64,000 bases of DNA, taken from assembly GCF_037026715.1 (NCBI RefSeq), contig NZ_JBANCG010000003.1, positions 124,001 through 188,000 of the forward strand, written 5' to 3'. The stretch comes from Breoghania sp037026715 (lineage in GTDB: Bacteria > Pseudomonadota > Alphaproteobacteria > Rhizobiales > Stappiaceae). Below the pieces are notes generated by a model. The model did not search any database and was not told the DNA's origin. It saw nothing but the letters and a program-made list of their open reading frames with translations. The position numbers and the translations under genes were made by a program. Below are positions 7,920 through 16,033 of the stretch, piece after piece. Every line of letters starts with the position of its first letter. Position 1 is the stretch's first letter.

Positions 7920-9086
7920 TCAATCCCTCGTAAGAAGCACGGCCACGCCTTGGCCGCCGCCGACGCAGAAGGTGATGACGGCGTTGCGAAGATCGGACCG
8001 GTGCATTTCGTAGACGGTCTTGGCGGTCAGGATGGCGCCCGTGCCGGCGAGCGGGTGGCCGAGCGCAAGGGCGCCGCCGTTCGGGTTGACCTTGTCGAGC
8101 GGCAGCTTGAGATCGCGGATGCAGGCGAGCGACTGCGAGGCGAAGGCCTCGTTGAGCTCCCACAGGTCGATGTCGGAGACGGCGAGCTTTTCGCGCGCCA
8201 TCAGCTTGCCGACGGCGGCGATGGGACCGACGCCCATGATGTTGGGATCCACGCCTGCCGCCACATAGCTGCGGAACACCGCCAGGATCGGCAGGCCTTC
8301 CGCCTCGGCCATCTTGCGTTCCATGATGACCATGGCGCCGCCGCCATCGCTCATCGGCGAGGAGTTGCCCGCCGTGACGATGCCGTCGGCGATGAAGCAG
8401 GGCTTGAGCGCGGCCAGCGTGTCCGCGGTGCAGTCGGGCCGGACGGATTCGTCACGGTTGATCATCACGCTGCCCTTGCGGCCCTTGACCTCGATTGGCA
8501 CGATCTGTTCGTCGAAGAGGCCGGCATCCCACGCCTTGGTGGCGCGGGCGTGCGACAGGGCGGAAAACTCGTCGAGCTCGCGGCGGGTGAAGCCGTACTT
8601 CTTCGCGACGTTTTCCGCCGTGATGCCCATGGTGACATGGCCGATGCGGTCGGGCGCGGTGTGGATGTCGACGAATTTCGGCGGGGCGACGGAATAGGCC
8701 GTCTCGCACTTCTCCAGCGCGTAGGGGCGCCGGGAGTCGCTTTCCACGCCGCCGGCGACGATAACGTCGGCAAAGCCGGCCATGATCTGCATGGCGCCGA
8801 AGGCAAGGGCGTTCAGCGAGGCCGCGCACTGGCGGTCGAGCGTGATGCCGGGCACGGAGATCGGCAGGCCGGCCTCAAGCGCGACCATGCGGCCCATGTT
8901 GTTGATGTCGTAGTTCATCAGGTTGCCGAAGATGACGTCTTCGATCCGGGCAGGATCGATCTTCGCGCGTGCAACCGCCTCCTTGACCGCGGCAGCGCCG
9001 AGGATGTGTGCCGGCACCGGCGCGAACTGGCCGCGGCAGCGGCCGACCGGGGTGCGGACGGAGGATACGATGACGGCTTCTCTCAT
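7920..9086 (-). CDS. thiolase (acetyl-CoA acetyltransferase type)
   Basis: A 388-residue thiolase with the full catalytic set: nucleophilic Cys87 in DRQCAASLNA, His344 in GHPLAGTGA and Cys374 in CVGGGQG. The N-terminus (MREAVIVSSVRTPVGR) and length are standard for degradative cytosolic thiolases. It would cleave acetoacetyl-CoA, or another 3-oxoacyl-CoA, with CoA to acetyl-CoA and a shortened acyl-CoA. Next to a CoA-transferase and a BKACE enzyme, its simplest role is to recycle acetoacetyl-CoA to two acetyl-CoA, one of which re-enters the BKACE reaction. The start ATG is preceded by CTGGAG nine bases away. Specificity between acetoacetyl-CoA and beta-ketoadipyl-CoA cannot be read from sequence. 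Confidence 0.92.
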   Translation of the reverse strand: MREAVIVSSVRTPVGRCRGQFAPVPAHILGAAAVKEAVARAKIDPARIEDVIFGNLMNYDINNMGRMVALEAGLPISVPGITLDRQCAASLNALAFGAMQIMAGFADVIVAGGVESDSRRPYALEKCETAYSVAPPKFVDIHTAPDRIGHVTMGITAENVAKKYGFTRRELDEFSALSHARATKAWDAGLFDEQIVPIEVKGRKGSVMINRDESVRPDCTADTLAALKPCFIADGIVTAGNSSPMSDGGGAMVIMERKMAEAEGLPILAVFRSYVAAGVDPNIMGVGPIAAVGKLMAREKLAVSDIDLWELNEAFASQSLACIRDLKLPLDKVNPNGGALALGHPLAGTGAILTAKTVYEMHRSDLRNAVITFCVGGGQGVAVLLTRD

Positions 9087-9125
9087 CGAGAAAACTCCAG
9101 AAAATTCAATGCAAGGACGGGGAAG

Positions 9126-9971
9126 TCAGCGAACGAGCGGCTTGATGCCCAGGATTTCGCGTGCCTGCGCCGGGCTGGCGGGTTCCTTGCCGAAGAGCCG
9201 GATTGCGTCGGCGGCCCGTTCAACCAGCTGCAGGTTGGTAGCCTTCACGCCCTTGGAGAAATAGACGTTGTCCTCCAGGCCAACGCGGATGTTGCCGCCA
9301 AGCGCCAACGCGGCGTACATGATCGGCAGGTGGTCCTTGCCGATGCCGAAGGCCGACCAGGTCGAGCCGGCCGGCAGCTTCGACTTGAGGTAGAGCAGGT
9401 TCTCCACGGTGGCCGGCATGCCGCCGAGCACGCCCAGGCAAAACTGGTAGTGGCCGGGAATGGAAAGCTTGCCTTCCTTCATGAAATAGCCGGCGACGCC
9501 GAGCATGCCGGAATCGAAGATCTCGATCTCCGGCTTGATGCCTCGGTTCATCAGCACCTGGCCGAGCTCGCCGAGGAATTTCGGAGAGTTGGTGAAGACG
9601 CCGCCCGGCATCCAGTTGAAGGAGCCTGCGTCGTAGGAGGCCATCTCGATCCCGTCGAGCGTCGCGACATGCTCCATGCGCTGCGCGTCGGTGGCGCGGT
9701 TGTCGCCGGACGTGGTGCAGTTGATGATCACGTCGCAGTCCTCGTGAGCGCGGATCAGGCGGATCGTTTCCTTGAACTTCGCCGGGTCCATCGTGCCGAT
9801 GCCGTTGTCGTCACGCATGTGCAGGTGCACGACTGCAGCCCCCGCCTTCCAGCAGGCATAAACGTCCCGGGCGATTTCTTCGGGCGTCAGCGGAATGTTT
9901 TCGTTGATGTCCTTGGGCGTCACGGCGCCGGTCAGGGCGGCGGAGATGATGACCTTGTTTTCGACAGTCAT
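9126..9971 (-). CDS. beta-keto acid cleavage enzyme (BKACE, DUF849)
   Basis: A 281-residue TIM-barrel protein of the BKACE family, whose characterised members condense a beta-keto acid with acetyl-CoA and release acetoacetate plus a new acyl-CoA, using one zinc. The metal-binding HLHMR motif (His49, His51) follows the conserved VVHLH strand, and the C-terminal GLEDN carries the expected third ligand Glu. NCTTSG and the EIFDSGM block are also family features. It is the first gene of a four-gene operon, with GAGGAAACC before the ATG. The substrate R group is not predictable; a 3,5-dioxo acid from ring opening by the OCH-like hydrolase is a reasoned guess. Confidence 0.9.
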   Translation of the reverse strand: MTVENKVIISAALTGAVTPKDINENIPLTPEEIARDVYACWKAGAAVVHLHMRDDNGIGTMDPAKFKETIRLIRAHEDCDVIINCTTSGDNRATDAQRMEHVATLDGIEMASYDAGSFNWMPGGVFTNSPKFLGELGQVLMNRGIKPEIEIFDSGMLGVAGYFMKEGKLSIPGHYQFCLGVLGGMPATVENLLYLKSKLPAGSTWSAFGIGKDHLPIMYAALALGGNIRVGLEDNVYFSKGVKATNLQLVERAADAIRLFGKEPASPAQAREILGIKPLVR

Positions 9972-10268
9972 GGTTTCCTCGATATTGGTGTCGTGGGATC
10001 TCGATTTCGCGCGGTCTTGGCGTCACGCGGTCCGCTCTTGGCGCGGATCCGGGGCCGCTTGATCGGTTCGACGTTGCGCCAGGCGGCTGGCGGGGCGGGC
10101 AAGCTGCGCGAATTGCTGTGGTCGGTCCGAAGAGAGCGCCTGCGCGTTCTGTCGCCGGCAGCGCCGCGCATGGGTCCGTCGTACTGCCCCGCAGGCAGCG
10201 CCCCAGGAACAGGCTCCTTTTCCCGACACGCCTCCATGCCGCGCTGCTCGACTTTGCGGCTCCTGCAA

Positions 10269-10284
10269 GTTTTTCGTGAAAAAC
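10269..10284. promoter_or_regulatory. perfect 16-bp palindrome
   Basis: GTTTTTC-GT-GAAAAAC, about 300 bp before the BKACE start. Candidate regulator site. Confidence 0.45.
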
Positions 10285-10347
10285 GAGTAAGAGCTTTATT
10301 TTACAGGCTGGATCTGGTTCTTGTGATGTTTCCGTAAGTCTTTATTC

Positions 10348-10364
10348 AAAGAACAGGGTTCTTT
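10348..10364. promoter_or_regulatory. perfect 17-bp inverted repeat
   Basis: AAAGAAC-AGG-GTTCTTT, between the other two dyads. Candidate regulator site. Confidence 0.45.
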
Positions 10365-10389
10365 ATGCATGATAGATACGAAATCTGAC

Positions 10390-10410
10390 TACGGTAATTC
10401 TTTTTCCGTA
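10390..10410. promoter_or_regulatory. LysR-box-like dyad TACGG-N11-CCGTA
   Basis: Two 5-bp arms with exactly 11 bases between, fitting the T-N11-A geometry of LysR-type recognition sites. It lies between the BKACE operon and the LysR gene 10709-11722. Confidence 0.45.
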
Positions 10411-10708
10411 AATGGATATGCTCGCAGGGCATAACAGGATGCGTGCGAATCCAGCTATGCCGTGGCGTGCCGGAGCGCCGGACCGTCGTCGTCTTGCGGG
10501 CGCCGTACGAGATCGCAACGATCAGGCCAAGGTGCGGCTGTTCGCAAGAGAGGTGGCCGCAAGCGGGAGGCGGGTTTGGGGAATGGGTGCATGGAGCCGC
10601 TTAGAATACGGGCATGCCAGCGCATCCCGCCCGGGGCGGCTCGAACACGGTGCGTCGGAGGCTGGGGCCTGTCGCGACTTCATCAGGCGGAGGGTGTTCC
10701 GGCCGGTA

Positions 10709-11722
10709 TTAGGCGCGCCCGGCTGCGACGTTGAAACGGCGCGGGGGCTGGGGTGCAGGCAGATGGGCTTCGCCGGACCCGAGCGGTGCGCCGGTCGGCG
10801 CCGGGTTCTGAGCGGCGAAGTCATGGTCTTCTGAGAATTCGCGGAATTCCCTGACGAATATGTCGATGCAGGGATTGCGGTTCTCCCGTCCCCAGATCAA
10901 CTCGATGTCGAATTTGCAGTCCGTCTCGACAAGCGACACCATCGTCGTGTCTTTCGACAGGAGTTCCCGGCGATGCAGGGGAAGAAGAGCGACGGCTTCT
11001 TCGTGAATGTCGAGATAGAAGCAGCAGGTTTCCAGGTTCGGGCATTCGACCGCATACGTGCCCTTGAACCCGTAACGCTCGAGGAAGTAGGCGTTGCACT
11101 CGCCCGACCGCGGCGCGATCTCGCGTGACGTTCCGATGATCGGCCATTCCATCGCTTCGCGGATCGAGACGCTGGATCGGCCGGCGAGCGGATGCTTCCT
11201 GTTGACTGCGATGTACAAGGGATCTTCGAACAGCGGGAGACTGTGCACCGCCGGAATGCTTTCCTTCACGCCGTGCGGCCGCACGACAAAGGCCAGATCG
11301 CAGGTGTGTTTCCTGATCGCCTCAGGTACGGCATCGAGCTGGCTGTCGCAGCACTCGACCGTTATATCGGGAGAGGTCTTGCGGAATGTTCCCAGAAAGA
11401 GCGAGAGGAAGCTGCGCGTCGCCTCGCCGAGATAGAGGACGGAGAGTTTGCCGTTGCCCAGTCCCTTGACCGCACGCACCGCCTGGCTGGAGGCTTCGAA
11501 CTGGGCGATGATCTTCCTCGCCTCCTCCTGCATGATCCTGCCGGCGAGCGTCAGTTCCACCTTGTGGGTGTTCCTGTTGAGCAGGCGGACCTGAAACTGC
11601 TCCTCAAGGTACTTGATGTGACGGCTGAGCACCGGCTGGGTCATGTTCAACTGCTCGGCCGCCCGACTGAAATTCAGGTGTTCGGCCAGAACCTCGAACT
11701 CGCGGAACAGTCTCAATTCCAT
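10709..11722 (-). CDS. LysR-family regulator of the beta-ketone island
   Basis: A 337-residue LysR-type transcription factor. The N-terminal winged helix (MELRLFREFEVLAEHLNFSR, then AAEQLNMTQPVLSRHIKYLE) is followed by a linker helix and a two-lobed effector domain to about residue 295. The last 40 residues are Pro/Ala-rich and probably disordered. It is transcribed toward the BKACE promoter rather than divergently, and the AT-rich gap there holds several dyads that could be its targets. The ATG at 11722 has GGGGAGAG seven bases upstream; the frame continues to 11770 without another good start. It most likely senses the substrate or a ring-opened keto acid. Confidence 0.88.
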   Translation of the reverse strand: MELRLFREFEVLAEHLNFSRAAEQLNMTQPVLSRHIKYLEEQFQVRLLNRNTHKVELTLAGRIMQEEARKIIAQFEASSQAVRAVKGLGNGKLSVLYLGEATRSFLSLFLGTFRKTSPDITVECCDSQLDAVPEAIRKHTCDLAFVVRPHGVKESIPAVHSLPLFEDPLYIAVNRKHPLAGRSSVSIREAMEWPIIGTSREIAPRSGECNAYFLERYGFKGTYAVECPNLETCCFYLDIHEEAVALLPLHRRELLSKDTTMVSLVETDCKFDIELIWGRENRNPCIDIFVREFREFSEDHDFAAQNPAPTGAPLGSGEAHLPAPQPPRRFNVAAGRA

Positions 11723-12091
11723 AGAGCCGCTCTCCCCACGTCGCAGCTGCCAGGGCGCGAATCCCTTCAAGGCGCGCCGGATCCTCCAATCCGCGCCGAT
11801 TTAAGCACATTGTCGATCTGGTGTGCCAATTAATTCAATGCGGCAAGGGCTTTTACTTCTTTGGACAAGATTGATGGTCTCATGTTGCGTAATAGTTTTT
11901 GTGCATTGGCGAAAACTAATCGGTCGATTTCTAATTCTTTTAGATATCTCCGAGGCGGGGGTGGTCCCGCGATTGTCTTGAGATGTCAGATCCGGATGCA
12001 TGGAAGCTGACGTAGGGAAAGTGGCGAGGCGTTGCGCCCCACCGTGCCTGCGACTCTTTGGGCGCGTCCGTCGGTAGCGTCCCGCGCGCCG
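11723..12091. other. promoter region of the LysR gene
   Basis: Gene-free; 11820-11960 is AT-rich and probably carries the promoter of the LysR gene. The 12010-12091 part is GC-rich and lies just past the end of the esterase gene. No clear operator or terminator was identified. Confidence 0.5.
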
Positions 12092-12985
12092 TCACCCAGC
12101 CACGACGGGTCGGAGCACGAAGCGGAAGGCCTTGCTGATGGCCGGTGCCAGAACGGTCGCATGATCCTCGCCCTCAAGGAGGGTCAGGCTCACCTCGGCT
12201 TGCGGATAGGTATCGGCGATGACCGGCACCACCTCGCTCGGGTTGTGGCACATCCGCCGCCGCAGCTTGCGGGTCCGGAAGATCTCGCGGTCGGGGTGGG
12301 CGAGATGCCAGGGGGCGATATCCTCTTCAAGTCGGCCGGCGAGCAGCATGACCCGGAGCCCCGCCTCGGGCAGGCGGGCGGCGGGGGCGGCCTTGCGCGC
12401 CGCGTATTTCTCAAGAAGCGTTTCCCTGTTCCACCACAGCGACGGGCTGACGGCGATCCAGCCGTGGAAAAGCTCCGGCCGCCCGGCCAGAAGCTCCAGC
12501 GCGAAGCCGCCGCCCAGCGAATGGCCGAACAGGATCTGCCGCGCCGGATTTATGGCCCGCATCCGCGCGATCAGCGGCTTCAGATCATCCTCGATGAAAG
12601 CGGCGAAGGCGTCCGCGCCCCCGACCGGAACCTCCGCGCGCACGTCGGGATCCGTTGACGGCCCGGAGGTGAAATCCAGCATGCGCCGGTTCACTTCGAA
12701 ATCGGCGGTGCCCGGATAGCCGATGCCGACGATGACGGCCGGATCGATATTGGTGTAGCGGACCCGCTGGTTCACCCGCCGCATGCTTTCGCAGAGCATC
12801 GCGAAATCCGCATTGGCATCAAGCAGGTAGATGATGGGATAGCCTCCCTCGGGAGCCGGTGCTGTCGGCGTCGACAGGAACACACGGTAAGGCGCTCCGG
12901 TGGCGCTCGCCGTCACGTCGAAGGTTTCCGCGCCTTCCACCGTCACCGGTTTCGTTTGCGGCAGACTTTCAGCGGCGGCTTCCAT
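12092..12985 (-). CDS. siderophore esterase-like alpha/beta hydrolase
   Basis: A 297-residue alpha/beta hydrolase of the esterase D / Fes-IroE type. The nucleophile elbow GHSLGG lies in ILFGHSLGGGFAL, YLLDANADF is the typical strand near the oxyanion hole, and a late EGEDHATV supplies the catalytic His. No signal peptide is seen, so it is probably cytosolic. IroE and Fes proteins hydrolyse the ester backbone of catecholate siderophores to free iron. It is divergent from the iron-siderophore permease and shares a promoter region carrying a TGA-N9-TCA box, which supports that role. The frame extends to 13054, but the ATG at 12985 has CGGAGAG just upstream. Other ester substrates remain possible. 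Confidence 0.85.
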   Translation of the reverse strand: MEAAAESLPQTKPVTVEGAETFDVTASATGAPYRVFLSTPTAPAPEGGYPIIYLLDANADFAMLCESMRRVNQRVRYTNIDPAVIVGIGYPGTADFEVNRRMLDFTSGPSTDPDVRAEVPVGGADAFAAFIEDDLKPLIARMRAINPARQILFGHSLGGGFALELLAGRPELFHGWIAVSPSLWWNRETLLEKYAARKAAPAARLPEAGLRVMLLAGRLEEDIAPWHLAHPDREIFRTRKLRRRMCHNPSEVVPVIADTYPQAEVSLTLLEGEDHATVLAPAISKAFRFVLRPVVAG

Positions 12986-13060
12986 GATCTCTCCGAATTG
13001 CGGCGTTGCTCTTTTGGCGCGGGCACCATAACGATCCGCCCGATGTCGCGCCATAAAACT

Positions 13061-13075
13061 TGACTGTAAATATCA
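13061..13075. promoter_or_regulatory. RirA-type iron-responsive operator TGA-N9-TCA
   Basis: Exact match to the TGA-N9-TCA pattern of rhizobial RirA operators, preceded by AAAACT. It sits between the divergent esterase and permease genes and could control both. Confidence 0.6.
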
Positions 13076-13143
13076 TCTATTGCATCACCGGCACGAGCGG
13101 ACCGGGCCCTTTCCCGGGAACACATTTTCGCGAAAGGTGCGGG

Positions 13144-14229
13144 ATGACGAGCCGCGAGCTGCCGGGAAACCCTGAGGAGGGAGCGGGGAATGCCCGCGCC
13201 CTGATCGCCGGCTACGACACCCGCATCAAGCGCCGTCTGTTCATTCTCGCCGCGCTCGCGTTCGCGCTTTTGGCCGCCTTCGTGCTCGATCTCGTCACCG
13301 GTCCGTCGAGCATGAGCATGGGGCATGCGCTGAAGGGCCTTTTCGGGTTGGCCGATCTGTCGCTGCCCCAGCGCATCATCATCTTCGATGTCCGCGTGCC
13401 GGCGGCGCTCACCGCCATTCTCGTCGGCGCCGCCCTGTCGCTGGCCGGCGCGGAAATGCAGACCGTCTTGAACAATCCGCTGGCGAGCCCGTTCACGCTC
13501 GGGGTGTCGTCGGCCGCCTCGCTGGGGGCGGCGCTGGCTCTGGTGCTCGGTCTCGGCATTCCCGGCGTGCCGCCCGACTGGATCGTCTCCGGCAACGCCT
13601 TCGTGTTCGCCTTCGCCTCGGTGCTGCTCTTGCAGGGCATGGCACGGGCGCGCGGTGCGGGCGTTGAAACGCTGGTGCTCGTGGGCATCGCCATGGTCTT
13701 CACGTTCAACGCGCTGGTGGCATTGGTGCAGTTCGTCGCCAGTCAGGACGCGTTGCAGCAGCTCGTCTTCTGGACCATGGGAAGCCTCGGCCGGGCAAGC
13801 TGGGACAAGCTGGCGATCCTTGCGCTCCTTCTGATCATCCTGCTGCCGCTGTCCTTGAGGGATGCGTGGAAGCTGACCGCGCTCCGGCTCGGCGAGGACC
13901 GGGCGCGCAGCTTCGGCATCAACGTCGTGCGCCTGCGCTTCGTCTCGCTGCTACGCGTCAGCCTGCTGGCCGGCACTTCGGTCGCCTTCGTCGGAACCAT
14001 TGGCTTCATCGGGCTCGTCGGCCCGCACATCGCGCGGCTCCTGGTGGGCGAGGATCATCGCTTCTTCCTGCCGACCGCCGTTCTCACCGGAGCGCTTTTG
14101 ATGTCGCTCGCCTCCGCCCTCTCCAAGGTGCTGGCCACCGGTGTCGTGCTTCCCGTCGGCATCATGACGGCGCTGATCGGCGTGCCGTTCTTCGTTTTCC
14201 TCATATTTACGAGCCGCGAGCGCGCATGA
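13144..14229 (+). CDS. FecCD-type ABC permease for iron-siderophore
   Basis: A 361-residue, about ten-helix FecCD/BtuC family permease. The family-specific blocks FDVRVPAALTAILVGAALSLAGAE (quoted in parts: RVPAALTAILVGAAL), LASPFTLGVSSAASLGAAL, and the cytoplasmic coupling stretch GTIGFIGLVGPHIARLLVG are all present. It overlaps the ATPase gene by 4 bp (ATGA), so the two form one operon. Only one permease gene is present, so the transporter would be a homodimer as in BtuCD. Its substrate is inferred to be the ferric form of the locally made catechol siderophore. The ATG at 13144 is preferred over an in-frame start at 13060, which overlaps the iron box. Confidence 0.9.
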   Translation: MTSRELPGNPEEGAGNARALIAGYDTRIKRRLFILAALAFALLAAFVLDLVTGPSSMSMGHALKGLFGLADLSLPQRIIIFDVRVPAALTAILVGAALSLAGAEMQTVLNNPLASPFTLGVSSAASLGAALALVLGLGIPGVPPDWIVSGNAFVFAFASVLLLQGMARARGAGVETLVLVGIAMVFTFNALVALVQFVASQDALQQLVFWTMGSLGRASWDKLAILALLLIILLPLSLRDAWKLTALRLGEDRARSFGINVVRLRFVSLLRVSLLAGTSVAFVGTIGFIGLVGPHIARLLVGEDHRFFLPTAVLTGALLMSLASALSKVLATGVVLPVGIMTALIGVPFFVFLIFTSRERA

Positions 14230-15008
14230 GCCCCTCCCGCCTGACGATCCACGGCCTTTGCGCCGGCTATCGCCGCCGTCGCATCATCGAAGCCTTGAGC
14301 GTTCCGACGATCGAAGGCGGCTCGGTCACGGCCCTGCTCGGCCCGAATGCGGCGGGCAAGACGACGCTTCTGCGCGCGCTCGCGGGGCTGCTGCCGATGA
14401 CGGGCGGGCTCGATCTTTGCGGCGAAGATCTGACAAGGCTCTCGGCGTCCGAACGTGCCTCGCGCGTCACCTACATGCCGCAGAGCCTGCCGCAGCGCGT
14501 GGCGCTCACGGTGTTCGAGGCGGTGCTGGCCGCGCTCAGGGCGTCCCCGCTTGCCGGAATGTCGCCCGAGGACGCACGCGCTGAGGCGATGCGGGCGCTC
14601 GACCGGCTCGGCATCGCCGATCTCGCACTGTCCTCGCTGGATGAGCTTTCCGGCGGCCAGCGCCAGCTCGCGAGCCTGGCGCAAGCCATCGTGCGTTCGC
14701 CGCAGGTCCTGCTGCTCGATGAGCCCACCAGCGCGCTCGATCTCAAGCACCAGCACAAGGTCATGGCGCTGGTGGAGGAGGTCGCGCGCGAACGCGGCAT
14801 CGTTGCCATCATCGTGCTGCACGACATCGCGCTCGCCTGCCGCTGGTGCAAACGGGTGATGGTGTTCTCGAAAGGCACAGTGGTCGCCGACGGCACGCCG
14901 GAGGAGGCGGTGACGCCCGGGGTGCTGGCCGATGTCTATGGTGTTTCGGCACGCGTTGAACGCTGCTCGCGCGGGTTCCTGCAGGTGAGCGTCGACGGGC
15001 CGGCTTGA
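14226..15008 (+). CDS. iron-siderophore ABC transporter ATPase
   Basis: A 260-residue FepC/FecE-type ATPase with Walker A (GPNAAGKTT), the Q-loop YMPQSLPQRV, signature LSGGQRQ, Walker B with catalytic Glu (LLLDEPTSALD) and H-loop VLHD. All motifs are intact. It energises the FecCD permease whose gene it overlaps; the binding protein is about 11 kb away at 25224-26366 on the other strand. Transcription ends against the convergent entA gene, with a mosaic repeat element lying between the two. Confidence 0.92.
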   Translation: MSPSRLTIHGLCAGYRRRRIIEALSVPTIEGGSVTALLGPNAAGKTTLLRALAGLLPMTGGLDLCGEDLTRLSASERASRVTYMPQSLPQRVALTVFEAVLAALRASPLAGMSPEDARAEAMRALDRLGIADLALSSLDELSGGQRQLASLAQAIVRSPQVLLLDEPTSALDLKHQHKVMALVEEVARERGIVAIIVLHDIALACRWCKRVMVFSKGTVVADGTPEEAVTPGVLADVYGVSARVERCSRGFLQVSVDGPA

Positions 15009-15040
15009 GGGGGGAGGCAGCGGTTTGCCATGAGTTCACG

Positions 15041-15189
15041 GCTTGCTCCCCTCTCCCCCCTTGCGGGGGAGATGTCACGCCTTCACGTGACAGAGGGGGG
15101 TAAGGCCGCTTGTTCCGAACCTGCCGCTTTACCCCCCTCTGTCGGCTGGCGCCGACATCTCCCCCACAAGGGGGGAGAGGGGAGCAAGC
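15041..15189. repeat. mosaic palindromic intergenic element, copy A1
   Basis: About 149 bp built as two hairpin halves joined by a core. Left half: GCTTGCTCCCCTCTCC, then GGGGGAGATGTC, a small ACGCC-TTC-ACGTG hairpin, then ACAGAGGGGGGTAA. The right half is the reverse complement of the left except for a different inner hairpin (GGCTGGCGCC). The core contains GCCGCTTGTTCCGAACC. It resembles the RIME class of rhizobial intergenic elements and may act as a bidirectional terminator between the convergent ATPase and entA genes. No open frame inside. Confidence 0.85.
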
Positions 15190-15253
15190 GGTGGGCTCAC
15201 GGCTTTGCATTGACCTTCTGGCCGTCGCGTCCTGACAGTCGGGTAAATTCCCC

Positions 15254-16033
15254 TCACGCCCTCAGCGTCGCGCCGCCGTCCACGTAGAGGTCGGCCATGG
15301 TGATGTGCCCGGCGCGTGCCGACAGCAGGAACACCACGGCCTCCGCGATATCCTCCGGCGTCGCGATCTTTCGAAGCGGGATGCCGGTCTTGTAGACCTG
15401 CGGCTGGCCCGCGATCACGGCTTCCGCGCCGCTCTCGTCGGCCCACATGCCCGTCTGCATAGGCGTCAGCGTGGAGCCGGGCGCAACCACGTTGCAGCGG
15501 ATGCCGTATTCGGCCAACTCCAGCCCGAGGCAGCGGGTGAACATGGTGGCCGCCGCCTTGGAGGCCGCATAAGCCGCCATGGAGTGGCGGGGGATGCCGG
15601 CGGCGTTTGAACTCACGGTCACGATATCGCCCTTGCGGCGCGGGCTCATCACTCGTGCAAGCGCGCGCGACACATGGAAAACACCGCCCGTGTTGACCGC
15701 GAAGACCCGCTGCCAGTCCTTATCTTCCGTTTCCATGATCGACGTGGTGGAAAGGATGCCTGCGACGTTGACGCCGATGGAGACCGGCCCGATGTCGCTT
15801 TCAATGCGCGCGACCAGCGCATCGACGGCGGCGCTGTCGGTAACGTCCAGATCGACATTGGTGATCCGCGCCCCGTTGCAGTCTATCGCGAAATCCACCG
15901 CCGGGGCGGCCTCAATGTCGGCGGCGACGACGCGCACGCCTTCCTCAACCAGAAGCCGCACCACGGCAGCACCTATGCCGCCGCGCGCACCCGTCACCAG
16001 CGCCACGCGCCCCTTCAGTCCGTTCTCACGCAT
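15254..16033 (-). CDS. entA: 2,3-dihydro-2,3-dihydroxybenzoate dehydrogenase
   Basis: A 259-residue classical short-chain dehydrogenase with the NAD-binding TGARGGIG, the NVAG motif, catalytic Ser in VSSNAAG and Tyr/Lys in YAASK. Several features fit EntA/DhbA, the enzyme that oxidises 2,3-dihydro-DHB to 2,3-dihydroxybenzoate: IGVNVAGIL, a GIRCNVVAPGST loop and its place at the end of an ent gene order C-E-B-F-A. The ATG at 16033 has GCGGAG upstream and overlaps the end of entF by 8 bp; in-frame codons up to 16069 would overlap more. It is the last gene of the siderophore biosynthesis operon. Confidence 0.88.
   Translation of the reverse strand: MRENGLKGRVALVTGARGGIGAAVVRLLVEEGVRVVAADIEAAPAVDFAIDCNGARITNVDLDVTDSAAVDALVARIESDIGPVSIGVNVAGILSTTSIMETEDKDWQRVFAVNTGGVFHVSRALARVMSPRRKGDIVTVSSNAAGIPRHSMAAYAASKAAATMFTRCLGLELAEYGIRCNVVAPGSTLTPMQTGMWADESGAEAVIAGQPQVYKTGIPLRKIATPEDIAEAVVFLLSARAGHITMADLYVDGGATLRA

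Larger units (their letters stand above)
9972..10708. promoter_or_regulatory. regulatory region upstream of the BKACE operon
   Basis: A 737-bp gap with no credible gene. The part from 10260 to 10430 is AT-rich and contains three separate perfect dyads (entered individually), as expected of a LysR-controlled promoter. The stretch 9980-10250 is GC-rich and featureless to my reading; open frames there lack recognisable domains. Confidence 0.6.

Noticed and set aside
7896..10337. Long plus-strand open frame across the thiolase and BKACE genes
   Set aside because: Antisense to two enzymes with intact catalytic motifs; product lacks domains.
10412..10834. Possible small gene before the LysR gene
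   Set aside because: Overlaps the end of the LysR gene, has no ribosome site and an Arg/Gly/Ala-biased product with no resemblance to known proteins.
234..11722. Complete camphor or beta-ketoadipate pathway
   Set aside because: No cytochrome P450, Baeyer-Villiger monooxygenase, ring-cleavage dioxygenase or lactonase genes are present.
15041..15189. Insertion sequence or CRISPR interpretation of the palindromic elements
   Set aside because: No transposase frame, no target duplication seen, and no regularly spaced short repeats with spacers.
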